The notes under the pieces: generated by a model | The model's input: only the letters and a program-made list of their open reading frames with translations | Databases searched by the model: none | Told to the model about the DNA's origin: nothing | Shown: in pieces, positions 1 to 7,572 of the stretch | Position numbering within the stretch: the stretch's first letter is position 1 | Layout of the letters: the number at the start of each line of letters is the position of its first letter | Assembly: GCA_029856105.1 (NCBI GenBank) | Contig: JAHQWH010000085.1 | Coordinates: forward strand, 1-38,134 | Length of the DNA: 38,134 nucleotides | Source of the DNA: Promethearchaeia archaeon | GTDB taxonomy: Archaea > Asgardarchaeota > Lokiarchaeia > Sigyniarchaeales > SOKP01 | Reading direction: 5' to 3' | Translations under genes and position numbers: made by a program

Positions 1-110
1 GATAGATTAATCTTTAAAATTTCGTAAATTCCTTGAATACATTCTTTAATATTTTCAAAATTTGTTAGTGATTGTTTCGTTAACTCGAATAAGTCATCCA
101 TATTTTCCAT
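1..110 (-). CDS. Hypothetical protein, N-terminal part (runs off window)
   Basis: An open frame enters from the left edge on the minus strand. It starts at ATG 110, with a second in-frame ATG at 101. A purine-rich GAGGTAAGG lies just upstream in the right orientation and supports this start. The 36 visible residues begin MENMDDLFELTKQS and look like an amphipathic helix. No family is recognisable from so little, and the C-terminus lies outside the window. Confidence 0.5.
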   Translation of the reverse strand, partial: MENMDDLFELTKQSLTNFENIKECIQGIYEILKINL

Positions 111-330
111 ATTTTATCCTTACCTCTAATAAAGGAAAAAAAATTTACATTTAAAAATTTCTGGATATTTGGAGAATTGTGTGATCAAGCAACAAACCAA
201 CTATAATTATTAATTTTTTATTAAAATGGTTAATTTTATTTTTCCTACTTTTTAAAAACCCTATTAAATTCTTACTCTCTACTTATTTATATTGTTTATT
301 ATTATCTCTTCTATTATATTTATTAACCTC

Positions 331-600
331 GATGATGCATAAAGAATGTGGTGCAACTCCACGCTCATTTCCGCTCAATGTTATCCCTCAAGAGCTCCGG
401 ATTATCATAATTAGGGGAGCAAATAGAGATTCTTGTGCCGAGAGAAGCAGTTAAGTAGAGTAAGTATAACCGTGAGAGTATAAAGAAAGCATTTCCGAAT
501 GCTCTTGAAGTTGACGGGATAGAAGCCATAGGGTTATGGCTATTATCCAGAGTTAAGTATGGATGGCAACAGAAATACGATCGGATATAAATTTTAATCA
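331..600 (+). ncRNA. Putative structured RNA, class unknown
   Basis: This block is clearly richer in G+C than the very AT-rich sequence on both sides and contains several hairpins: GTGG/CCAC (348-362, with a weaker AATG/CATT extension), GCTCC/GGAGC with an inner ATTA/TAAT (394-420), a perfect 6-bp stem with a TCCG tetraloop (488-503), and a two-tier stem GGATA plus AGCCATA pairing with TATGGCT and TATCC (517-548). An ACAGAAA box follows at 570. The class is not identified. RNase P RNA was considered because of the ACAGAA box, but the 5-prime partner box GGAAAG is not seen. SRP and 5S signatures are also missing. The strand is uncertain because stems read on both strands; plus is preferred because of the UNCG-like loop and the ACAGAAA box. 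A 78-residue minus-strand frame overlaps it but does not look like protein. Confidence 0.5.
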
Positions 601-753
601 CTTCTAAGAAGGTAAATTAAAAATAACCTTAAAACTCAAATATAAATATATTTAATTTTTTTATTTATTTAATTCAAAGAATCGCAAAGAATTGACTTTT
701 TGAATATGAATCAACTTTTATCTTAATAAATCAACTCTAAACACTAATAACTT

Positions 754-1824
754 ATGAATGTGGAAAAGGGATTAATAAACGCAATTGTTTACACAGAGAT
801 ACACGACGCAATAGGACCAAATCCTATTTATTGGGCACCTTCTGATTTACCGGAAAACATTAGAATGCTAGTTGGAATTAAAACAGTTACAATCCTTACA
901 GGAGATCAAGGAATCACCCCAGAATCTCTCCTTATTATCCCCTTCCCTTCTTTAAGGCTAAAAGGGTTAATAAGATATATTGAAAGGGAAGATGAAACCC
1001 GAAGAGGGGGGTACGCTAGGTCAGCTATTACTTTCTTGTTTAAGGAAGAGGAGGATATTATTTTCTACAAATATATGGTTTACCTGAAAGCCCCTTTCAA
1101 CGAAACGGCGAGAAAAATTAAAGAATTAGAAAACCAACAGGCTGATAGTGAAAGTATTTTTGAGGAGATAAAATTATTAGGAGATAGCGTTAGTAAGTTA
1201 CTCGAAGATTATAGAAGTAAAGAGATTGCCCCACATTCTAGTGAAGAATTTCCCGAACATAGAGATAAAAAAATAGACATTATTAAGTTTAAATTTAAAT
1301 TAGTAGTTGTAGGAGACCCTGGCGTAGGAAAAACATCAACTATTCTCCGATTTTCCGATAATGCATTTCTTAGAACTTACATTCCAACCATGGGGGTCAA
1401 TATCACGGAGAAAAGCTTCCGCGTTAAAGAGGACGTCCTTGAAGTGATATTATGGGATTTAGCTGGGCAATCAAAATTCCAAACGATGAGAAGACACTTT
1501 TATCAAGGCTCAGAAGCTATTATACTCATTTTCGATTTGACGAATCCAATATCCTTTAAAAGTATAAAGAAGTGGTACGACGATGTAATAAAGAATATGG
1601 ATAAGCAGCCTAAAATGATAGGTTATATTTTTGGAAACAAAAGCGATTTGATGGACCAAAGAAAGGTTCAAGAAAGTGAAGGGTTAGCGTTAGCTAAGGA
1701 GTTAAATCTTGAATACATAGAAACTAGCGCTCTGACAGGAAGCAACATCGAATACGCTTTTTATAAAATAGCAGAAGCAGTAATTGAAACACATTTGGAG
1801 AAATATAAAGGTAATAAAAATTAA
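754..1824 (+). CDS. Longin-like domain fused to Ras/Rab-like small GTPase
   Basis: A 356-residue protein in two parts. Residues 1-115 form an alpha/beta region (AIVYTEIHDAIGPNPIYWAP...) resembling the longin or roadblock-like modules that accompany Asgard GTPases. Residues 115-175 are charged and helical, a probable coiled-coil linker. Residues 178-350 are a complete Rab-like G domain: P-loop GDPGVGKT (187-194), switch I Thr212 in PTMGV, WDLAGQ (234-239), GNKSD (294-298) and ETSAL (323-327). The switch II glutamine is present, so GTP hydrolysis should be normal. There is no C-terminal cysteine, so no prenylation; membrane contact would have to come from the N-terminal part. The nitroreductase gene begins 8 bp downstream, so the two are probably co-transcribed. 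The GTPase call is secure; the longin label is inference. Confidence 0.93.
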   Translation: MNVEKGLINAIVYTEIHDAIGPNPIYWAPSDLPENIRMLVGIKTVTILTGDQGITPESLLIIPFPSLRLKGLIRYIEREDETRRGGYARSAITFLFKEEEDIIFYKYMVYLKAPFNETARKIKELENQQADSESIFEEIKLLGDSVSKLLEDYRSKEIAPHSSEEFPEHRDKKIDIIKFKFKLVVVGDPGVGKTSTILRFSDNAFLRTYIPTMGVNITEKSFRVKEDVLEVILWDLAGQSKFQTMRRHFYQGSEAIILIFDLTNPISFKSIKKWYDDVIKNMDKQPKMIGYIFGNKSDLMDQRKVQESEGLALAKELNLEYIETSALTGSNIEYAFYKIAEAVIETHLEKYKGNKN

Positions 1825-1832
1825 TAATAAAT

Positions 1833-2408
1833 ATGAATATTGAAGAAGCAATATATAAAAGAAGAACTATAAGAAGATATAGGCAAGACCCAATTCCAAG
1901 CGATATTCTGAAAAAATTAATTGATTACGCTCGAGTTGCTCCAATGGCTCGAAATGTTCAAGGTCTTGAGTTTGTCATCGTTGAAAATAGTGAAATAAAA
2001 GAAAAATTATTTCAATTAATTAAATTTGCCGGTTCTTTACCGGAAGACCAGCGAACTCCAGAACCAGGAAGAGAACCTACAGCGTACATAATAGTTCTTG
2101 TTAATACTGAAATTAAACCCTCATTTTTTGATTTTGATGTTGGAGCAGCGGTAGAAAATATATTATTAGGTGCAGTTAAATACGGGTTAGGGAGTTGTTG
2201 GATGGCTAACATTAAAGTCAGAAAAATTAAATCGCTATTAGAAGTTCCAGAGCAATATCAAGTTAAACACGTAATCAGCTTAGGATACCCTGATGAAGAA
2301 TCATTTATGGAACCTTATGAAGATTCATATAAATATTGGAGAAATCCCGATGGTACTATGCATGTACCAAAAAGAGATTTAGAAGATGTTATTTTCAAAA
2401 TTTTTTAA
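1833..2408 (+). CDS. Nitroreductase family FMN oxidoreductase
   Basis: A 191-residue flavoprotein of the nitroreductase family, probably a homodimer that reduces small substrates with NAD(P)H. The FMN phosphate-binding motif RRTIRRY is at residues 10-16, followed by ARVAPMARNVQGLEF. The second conserved block GAAVENILLGAVKYGLGSCW lies near residues 108-128. The length is typical of the short archaeal forms. The gene starts 8 bp after the longin-GTPase gene and ends 4 bp from the convergent AbrB-PhoU gene. A degraded copy of its 3-prime third lies at 12143-12315. The substrate cannot be told from sequence. Confidence 0.9.
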   Translation: MNIEEAIYKRRTIRRYRQDPIPSDILKKLIDYARVAPMARNVQGLEFVIVENSEIKEKLFQLIKFAGSLPEDQRTPEPGREPTAYIIVLVNTEIKPSFFDFDVGAAVENILLGAVKYGLGSCWMANIKVRKIKSLLEVPEQYQVKHVISLGYPDEESFMEPYEDSYKYWRNPDGTMHVPKRDLEDVIFKIF

Positions 2409-2411
2409 AAT

Positions 2412-3302
2412 TTAAATAAGAGCCGCCATATCCTTACAATTATATGCAATTCTCATTAAATCTCTAATTTTTTCCTTTTCTTTAAATCCTAAATCATCTA
2501 TTAGCAAATTTCCTTTTTCTATCAACTTATCTCTTTTTTTCCATACTTTATGTGCTAATTCTAAAGCTTTTTTCTGATAAGCAATCATTACATCATTAAA
2601 ATATTGCTTGATCTCTGTAAAATATTCTTTAATTTCTTCATTTAAATGCAAATCTCTTAGAATTGATCCAATATCTTCAATCTTTTCACAAAACATGCGA
2701 TAATCCATGGCTTCTAAAGGTGTAAAATCTTTATCTTCCGTAACATACACGCCTGTTCTAAGATAAGTCCTTATATGGATTACTAAAATGAAGTAAAATT
2801 TCCGTAATTGGTTAAAATTATAATTTAAATCTTCATATTTATTAGTTTCAAGGTTATCAAACATATCCAAAATAAGATATAGTAAACGTTGAATTAACTT
2901 ACGAGTAGGGATTTGTTTATAGCCAAAATTTTGGACAACTATCCTCTGAGGTTGTTCTTCAGTTATTTCCGTGTTAGGAAGACCATTAACAAACCACCTT
3001 ATTTCATCTCTTATACTCTCTTCAAATGGTTTATCTGAAAGTATTACTATATTCGATTGACCAGAAAGGCATTCTTTTACAATTTCTCGAGCAATATAGG
3101 GGTTTGAGTGAAGAATTATCTCATCAGTAGATTGATCTACTTCCTGTCTATGTTTTGGTGAAATTAATAAAGTTCCATCACTGCGAACAATGATCAATAT
3201 GGAAGATTTCTTACTTAAATTAAAATTTTCGACCCACTTTTTGGGTAGGCTAACAAAAAAAGAACCGCTAATCTTCTGCAAATTTCTATAGGTTCTTTCC
3301 AT
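2412..3302 (-). CDS. AbrB/MazE-PhoU-like regulator
   Basis: A 296-residue archaeal regulator. Residues 1-50 (MERTYRNLQKISGSFFVSLP, KKW, ILIIVRSDGTLLISPK) form a swapped-hairpin AbrB/SpoVT DNA-binding domain. Residues 130-290 are all helical and match the PhoU-like helical bundle that follows AbrB in archaeal phosphate-uptake-type regulators. It probably binds DNA as a dimer. Four TTTAAAC repeats just upstream of its start are the obvious candidate site for autoregulation. No phosphate transporter gene is adjacent, so a link to phosphate is not shown here. A remnant of its 3-prime end is found at 21561-21633. Confidence 0.85.
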   Translation of the reverse strand: MERTYRNLQKISGSFFVSLPKKWVENFNLSKKSSILIIVRSDGTLLISPKHRQEVDQSTDEIILHSNPYIAREIVKECLSGQSNIVILSDKPFEESIRDEIRWFVNGLPNTEITEEQPQRIVVQNFGYKQIPTRKLIQRLLYLILDMFDNLETNKYEDLNYNFNQLRKFYFILVIHIRTYLRTGVYVTEDKDFTPLEAMDYRMFCEKIEDIGSILRDLHLNEEIKEYFTEIKQYFNDVMIAYQKKALELAHKVWKKRDKLIEKGNLLIDDLGFKEKEKIRDLMRIAYNCKDMAALI

Positions 3303-3326
3303 ATTAATCTTATATTTTTAATAATA

Positions 3327-3376
3327 TTTAAACTTGTTTAAACAATTTATACATAATATTTAAACATACTTTAAAC
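3327..3376. promoter_or_regulatory. Four phased TTTAAAC repeats, candidate operator
   Basis: TTTAAAC occurs at 3327, 3337, 3359 and 3370, all in the same orientation. The start-to-start distances of 10, 22 and 11 bp place every copy on about the same face of the helix. The array lies in the 116-bp divergent gap between the AbrB-PhoU gene and the small gene at 3419. This is a good candidate for a cooperative operator, most simply for the AbrB-type regulator next to it. The binding partner is inferred. Confidence 0.5.
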
Positions 3377-3418
3377 AATCATTGTATTAATAAAACAAAG
3401 TTAGAGAGGTAAATATAA

Positions 3419-3658
3419 ATGACAACAAGTAGAGAAGAAGTAACTCCAATATTAAGAGAATTTCCTAAATATAAAATTATCGAAGAATTAAAAGAAGATG
3501 CTGTAAAAGAAATAAAAAAACAACTCGAGAAGAAAAAAGACATTGATCTTATCCAAAAGAAAAGAGATGAAAGAAACTGGAAAAAATCTCTGGGATATTA
3601 TGCACTTAATCCTAATAAATTTGATTTTAAGATAAGTAATTTAAAAACCAAAAAATAA
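3419..3658 (+). CDS. Small charged hypothetical protein
   Basis: A 79-residue lysine- and glutamate-rich protein, mostly helical, with a basic C-terminus (KISNLKTKK). The start follows an AGAGAGGT ribosome-binding site by about 7 bases, which supports it as a real gene. It is divergent from the AbrB-PhoU gene and shares the TTTAAAC-repeat region, so it may be controlled by that regulator. No family is recognised and no membrane segment or cysteine is present. T-rich sequence follows the stop codon, consistent with termination. Confidence 0.6.
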   Translation: MTTSREEVTPILREFPKYKIIEELKEDAVKEIKKQLEKKKDIDLIQKKRDERNWKKSLGYYALNPNKFDFKISNLKTKK

Positions 3659-3737
3659 TCTTTTTTTTTAATCTTTTTAAGACCTTTTTGTAAAAACTTT
3701 ATATAAAATATGATGAATATATTATAGTTAATTGATG

Positions 3738-3761
3738 GGGGTTCAATCTTTAGGATTGCCC
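3738..3761 (+). other. Hairpin in leader of membrane zinc-finger gene
   Basis: GGG and CAATC pair with GATTG and CCC around a TTTAG loop, with a two-base bulge. The hairpin lies in the 250-bp gap before the gene at 3910. It may be part of the 5-prime leader; nothing else is recognisable in this gap. Confidence 0.25.
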
Positions 3762-3909
3762 AAAGACCTACAAAAAGAAAGGAAATGCGAATTTAAATTG
3801 AAACTGCAAATATAAAATAAGTTAAACTTTTATACTATCCCGAAGTATCAAATTATACATTAAAGTAAATATTTATGTATATTTAATATTTTCTTGGAGG
3901 ATTTTTAGA

Positions 3910-4953
3910 ATGCTTATGTTATCTATATTAGGTGGACTTATTGGTTCTTCTACATTGGGCGTGCTAATAGCATTTTGTAGTTTTGGTATATATTTTTACT
4001 ATATTTCGAGAAAAACAAAGGTTAGACTTCTCTCTATTATGGGGATAAGTCTATTTTTTATTGGATTCTCTTATTTGGGAATTTGTGTCGACTTTTTATC
4101 AATTCTTATAACAGGAAACAACATAAATGTATTTTTACTTGCTTTTTTAATTTGGCCATTTGTGCCTGTTGTTTACGTCTTTGGATCTTATGTAACTGCT
4201 GAATTATTGATACCTAAGATAAAAAAACTCTACATGATCATAATTATTGCTTTAGCTTTAATTTTTGAGCTTAGTATTTTTTTAGATACATTAGGAAACA
4301 TTACGTTTATTGAACCTACCCCTCCTGGTGCTGAATTGATCGATGATAGTCTTATTACAGGGTCAATTGCTGGTCTTATCGGAACTATTTTTACGTTCTT
4401 AGGAATTTTTATATCTGGGATCGGCATGCTTATTAAAGGGTATCGGTTATCAGGGGTAGTTAGAAAGAAATATCATCAGTTAGCAATAGGATATTTAATT
4501 CTTAATGTATCGGCTTTGTTAGATTTTTTGGGTATCGCCGAGATCGTTGCAATAATTCGGATTGCCTCATTAAGTGCCGTTTGGTTTTTCTATTTAGGTT
4601 TAAGGGAAGAACCTGAAAAGCGTGAGAAGAAAGAAAAGAAAAAAGAGATGAAAATTGAGGAATCCTTGTTTAGATTAACTAAAAGACCTGCGCAAATAAC
4701 TGAAGAAGAAGTTACTTATTATCGAGAACAAAAAATATGTATGATATGTAAAGGTAAAGTTAGCGGATTTAATATTTTTTTATGTCCTAATTGTGAAACT
4801 ATTTATCATGAAGAATGTGCTCGTGCTTTAAGTAATGCTGAAAATGCGTGTTGGGTTTGCAATGGGCCTATAGATAATTCAAAACCTTCAAAACCATTTA
4901 AAATTGAATCACCCGATAAGGAACAAATAGGAATAGTAAAACCTATAAAATGA
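3910..4953 (+). CDS. Seven-helix membrane protein with C-terminal C4HC3 zinc finger (candidate E3)
   Basis: A 347-residue protein. About seven hydrophobic segments lie near residues 7-30, 38-65, 72-95, 106-128, 150-175, 188-208 and 210-230. A very charged KREKKEKKKEMK linker follows, then a zinc finger with ligands C277, C280, C292, C295, H300, C303, C314 and C317. The spacing CxxC-x11-CxxC-x4-H-xx-C-x10-CxxC is a C4HC3 cross-brace pattern of the PHD/RINGv kind, not the classical C3HC4 RING. The positive linker suggests a cytosolic finger. It sits 210 bp upstream of the ubiquitin-like gene and is the only RING-like protein in the cluster, so a membrane-anchored E3 role is attractive but unproven. 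A TTGGAGG ribosome-binding site precedes the start. A decayed copy of the finger follows at once. Confidence 0.8.
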   Translation: MLMLSILGGLIGSSTLGVLIAFCSFGIYFYYISRKTKVRLLSIMGISLFFIGFSYLGICVDFLSILITGNNINVFLLAFLIWPFVPVVYVFGSYVTAELLIPKIKKLYMIIIIALALIFELSIFLDTLGNITFIEPTPPGAELIDDSLITGSIAGLIGTIFTFLGIFISGIGMLIKGYRLSGVVRKKYHQLAIGYLILNVSALLDFLGIAEIVAIIRIASLSAVWFFYLGLREEPEKREKKEKKKEMKIEESLFRLTKRPAQITEEEVTYYREQKICMICKGKVSGFNIFLCPNCETIYHEECARALSNAENACWVCNGPIDNSKPSKPFKIESPDKEQIGIVKPIK

Positions 4954-4971
4954 TTAAAAAAAAAAAAGAGT

Positions 4972-5112
4972 ATGGATTATAAGGATCTCAGTCGAAAACA
5001 CTAAGACTGGTGGGTATGTAACGAGCCAATAGGTAAATTGAAACAAAGTACATCATTTGATATAATAAAATCATACAAAGAAGAGGATTTGTTGAAAAAA
5101 TCAAAAGAATAA
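4972..5112 (+). pseudogene. Remnant of a duplicated C4HC3 zinc-finger tail
   Basis: Reading from 4972, the translation is MDYKDLSRKH, a stop (5002), then DWWVCNEPIGKLKQ and on to KSKE and a stop at 5110. DLSRKH-stop-DWWVCNEPI aligns without gaps to ALSNAENACWVCNGPI of the gene just upstream. One zinc ligand has become Trp and a stop interrupts the frame. The remnant keeps a lysine-rich tail after the finger, like its parent. It is best read as the 3-prime end of a tandem duplicate that has decayed. Confidence 0.7.
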
Positions 5113-5164
5113 TATATGTATTTGAATATAATTTTAAATAGAATATTAATATGAGTTATGTCTT

Positions 5165-5422
5165 ATGAAAATATCGGTTGAAGATACAAGAACTGGGAAG
5201 GTTATCAAGCTTGATGTTAAAGAACATCATATAATTGAACGGATAATTGATATTGTAATAAAACACATGGGAATAATTAGCTCTGAGCAAAGGTCATATA
5301 CATTAGTTCTTGAAGATAAGGAACTACCAAGCACAATTACCATTGCTGATGCAAAACATAAATTTGGGCTAAAAGATAATGCCAATTTAGCATTATGGGC
5401 GAGGGTAGTGGGCGGATATTAG
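5165..5422 (+). CDS. Ubiquitin-like modifier ending in Gly-Gly-Tyr
   Basis: An 85-residue beta-grasp protein. It starts with a beta hairpin (MKISVEDTRTGKVIKLDV), then a helix (HIIERIIDIVIKHMG), then strands YTLVLEDKELP and ANLALWARVVGGY. The order of elements and the length match ubiquitin-like proteins. Gly83-Gly84 are followed by a single Tyr85, so it looks like a precursor that must lose one residue to expose the diglycine; the JAMM protease encoded at 7050-7541 is the obvious candidate. It converges on the E2 gene with a 74-bp gap. An ATG at 5152 is followed by a stop after five codons, so 5165 is the start. Once matured, it would be adenylated by the E1-like protein and passed to the E2. 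Confidence 0.88.
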   Translation: MKISVEDTRTGKVIKLDVKEHHIIERIIDIVIKHMGIISSEQRSYTLVLEDKELPSTITIADAKHKFGLKDNANLALWARVVGGY

Positions 5423-5496
5423 CCTTTTCGCTTACAATATTTTTAATCTTTCATTTTTTTACAAACAATATTAAATAACAAGACACATATTTGATT

Positions 5497-6063
5497 TTAA
5501 TCATCCACTACCAGAATATCATCTATTTCTTCTTCCTCTTCTTTATCGCTACTTTTAAATTCATTCATAAGCAATTCAATAGAATGCGATTTAAAATATT
5601 CAGCTGACTTCAAACAAAGATCATAATTAAGAGGATCATCAGGATTTGGATTCTCGACTAATTTTTTTAGTGCTTTGATTGAAGTTTCCAAATCTGATAG
5701 TCTTGACCATTTTTTTAGAATATTAAGGCAGATATAACCTGTACCAGATTCATTTAAAGTTCGAATATCAACTGGATGGATATTTGGATGGAAAATATTC
5801 GAATACCAAGAGAAATCTATTCCTCCTGGATATGGAAATGATCTATTTAATTTTAGAAAAATGCGATGAGATTTCTTTGGACTTAAATTTATTCCTTCCT
5901 TGCTATGATCTTGCACAAATCCTAAAGCTTCAATGTTTATCCAAAATTCAACATTACTTTCATGCCATTTAATTGATTCATCTTCTATTAAATTTGATTT
6001 ATTTAAAATATTCATTTCGTTATTTATTCGATCTTTCCATATCTCATAAGGTAGTTCTGGCAT
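5497..6063 (-). CDS. E2 ubiquitin-conjugating enzyme-like protein
   Basis: A 188-residue UBC-fold protein. The conserved core is clear: FPYPGGIDF (76-84), the HPN motif at His92-Pro93-Asn94 (NIFHPNIHP), and the active-site Cys112 in TGYICLNIL, followed by KKWS with Trp119, as in eukaryotic E2s. ALKKLVENPNPDDPLN (131-146) matches the conserved helix and loop after the active site. The protein ends in a very acidic tail (about 171-188, DKEEEEEIDD...DD), comparable in character to the acidic tails of Cdc34/Ubc3-type E2s. It is the last gene of the minus-strand operon, 65 bp after the E1-like gene. It should carry the modifier as a thioester on Cys112. Confidence 0.92.
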   Translation of the reverse strand: MPELPYEIWKDRINNEMNILNKSNLIEDESIKWHESNVEFWINIEALGFVQDHSKEGINLSPKKSHRIFLKLNRSFPYPGGIDFSWYSNIFHPNIHPVDIRTLNESGTGYICLNILKKWSRLSDLETSIKALKKLVENPNPDDPLNYDLCLKSAEYFKSHSIELLMNEFKSSDKEEEEEIDDILVVDD

Positions 6064-6128
6064 CGTTTTGTATGTAATTTTTTTTTATATTTAATATCTT
6101 GCTTATATTAATTTTATATTTTATATTT

Positions 6129-7019
6129 TTAATCTTTTTTATTGGACTTTATGAAGGAACAGATCCAACAATTAGGATCCTTTGCCTTCTCAATTATTTT
6201 AAAGCTGTTGGTAAGTCCATTATAATTCAATTGTTTTCCAATAAGTGGTTTTCCTATTTGGGAATCCCATATTCCATACTCTTTAAAATAATCAATACCT
6301 AATACGAATTTTAATACTTGTTGCGATTGAATACCTCCTATTATTGAAGTTGTAGTTATAAACGATGCGATTTTACCCACAGTTTCTCCATCTTCAGTAT
6401 TTAGTTCTTTACCTGTACATGAAAACTTTTTCCACATCAAATCTAAATCTTTATTAGAGATTCCGCATTGTAAGCATGCAGAGTTTTTATCTTTAGAATA
6501 AACCGCTTGTACAGTCCCAAAATAACCATCAATTCCAGAATCAATAAATGGAATGCCAAAATAATAGGAATAATTATTTGCTTCTAAACGTGCCTCAATG
6601 TTATCCAAACAGGAGCAAATAACATCGTTTTGTTCATAAATATTTTTTTCTACTTTATTTAAATCTTCTTTAATGGTAATAAATTTTACTTCTGGATTTA
6701 TATCTCTGCATGCTTCTTTAATTACATCTGCCTTATATTCATTCTTCTCAGCTGATTTCGAATTAAATAGCACACATCTGTTTAAATTGGATAAATCAAT
6801 AAAATCATAATCGATTAAAGTAATAGTTCCTATACCTGACAAAACTAAATTTTTTATGACTTCATTACCCGTTGCTCCAGCACCAATTACCATTACTTTT
6901 GAATTACGGATTTTATTTTGATCCCATCCTTTTATTCGTTTTTGACGATCATACTTATCTGATTCTATGGAATCAATATTCTTTACTTCAATATCTATTG
7001 AATCGTTTTTTTCATTCAT
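6129..7019 (-). CDS. E1-like (ThiF/MoeB/UBA) modifier-activating enzyme
   Basis: A 296-residue adenylating enzyme. It has the ATP-binding loop GAGATGNEV (46-54), LIDYDFIDLSNLNR with Asp70/Asp72 and Arg81, Asp139 in CLDN, and a zinc site made of C182-xx-C185 and C284-xx-C287. Cys201 in KKFSCTGKE, with Thr after Cys as in eukaryotic E1s, is the likely thioester-forming residue. It lacks a separate ubiquitin-fold domain and is close to MoeB/UBA5 in length, so it probably works as a homodimer. It lies between the JAMM protease gene (30 bp) and the E2 gene (65 bp), consistent with activation of the Gly-Gly modifier. The role comes from family and context. Confidence 0.92.
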   Translation of the reverse strand: MNEKNDSIDIEVKNIDSIESDKYDRQKRIKGWDQNKIRNSKVMVIGAGATGNEVIKNLVLSGIGTITLIDYDFIDLSNLNRCVLFNSKSAEKNEYKADVIKEACRDINPEVKFITIKEDLNKVEKNIYEQNDVICSCLDNIEARLEANNYSYYFGIPFIDSGIDGYFGTVQAVYSKDKNSACLQCGISNKDLDLMWKKFSCTGKELNTEDGETVGKIASFITTTSIIGGIQSQQVLKFVLGIDYFKEYGIWDSQIGKPLIGKQLNYNGLTNSFKIIEKAKDPNCWICSFIKSNKKD

Positions 7020-7049
7020 TTATTTAAGTATTATTTTTTTTTAAAAGCT

Positions 7050-7541
7050 TTATTTTGAGGATATTATCGCATTACTTATAGCTTTATATCCTAATCCTGA
7101 TTTTTTATCGAGCGTGAAAAATTTAAATTCATCATTGATTGGATCTACAACTAATGCTACTTGATATGATTCCGGAAAAAAAAACTCTTGGGTGTGTAGA
7201 TCTGTACTTGATAAAAAACAACCAAAATTGGGATGTGAATGCCACCATCCAACTATCCTCAAACTATCATTTTTTTTAAGATTTTTTAACTTTTGAAACT
7301 CTTTTTCATATTCCCCTGCAGTTCCTTCAATTTGAGAAGTTGAAAATTGATGACTATTAACCGCATTATCAATAAACAATTGTTCTTCAATAATTATATA
7401 TAAATCATTCTTCCACTTTAAGATATTTCCAATTAAATAGCCAAAAATTTCCTTGCTTGAATCTCTACTTAAATTTATAATTTGTTCTAAGGTATTGTCG
7501 TAAATGTAGACCGGAAATATAAAATCGTTAGTTTTTGACAT
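7050..7541 (-). CDS. JAMM/MPN+ metalloprotease, Rpn11/CSN5-like deubiquitinase
   Basis: A 163-residue protein counting from ATG 7541. The JAMM zinc motif is complete: Glu31 (KEIFGYLIG), then [17 protein letters not shown] with His101, His103, Ser111 and Asp114. GWWHSHP followed by GC-F-LS-TD-TQ is very close to Rpn11/CSN5 rather than to bacterial JAB proteins. It should cleave after the Gly-Gly of the modifier, for precursor maturation, for release from targets, or both. The frame is open further upstream to 7658, but that part would overlap the preceding gene by 86 bp and looks basic and unstructured. AAGGA lies about 7 bases before ATG 7541 (an alternative ATG is at 7547), so the short form is preferred. 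The gap to the preceding stop is 31 bp. Confidence 0.92.
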   Translation of the reverse strand: MSKTNDFIFPVYIYDNTLEQIINLSRDSSKEIFGYLIGNILKWKNDLYIIIEEQLFIDNAVNSHQFSTSQIEGTAGEYEKEFQKLKNLKKNDSLRIVGWWHSHPNFGCFLSSTDLHTQEFFFPESYQVALVVDPINDEFKFFTLDKKSGLGYKAISNAIISSK

Positions 7542-7572
7542 AAACATGTCCTTATCTTTTATAGTATTAGAA

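Noticed and set aside
365..601. 78-residue minus-strand frame
   Set aside because: It lies on top of the hairpin-rich GC block, has no ribosome-binding site and reads like random composition; a structured RNA explains the sequence better.
3327..3376. CRISPR array from the repeated TTTAAAC words
   Set aside because: Units are 7 bp with 3-15 bp spacing and no cas genes lie nearby; this is operator-like.
3710..3716. ATGATGA resembling a C box of a C/D guide RNA
   Set aside because: No CTGA D box is found at a suitable distance.
6099..6302. 67-residue plus-strand hydrophobic frame
   Set aside because: It is the antisense of the E1-like gene end and the T-rich gap behind it; no initiation signal.
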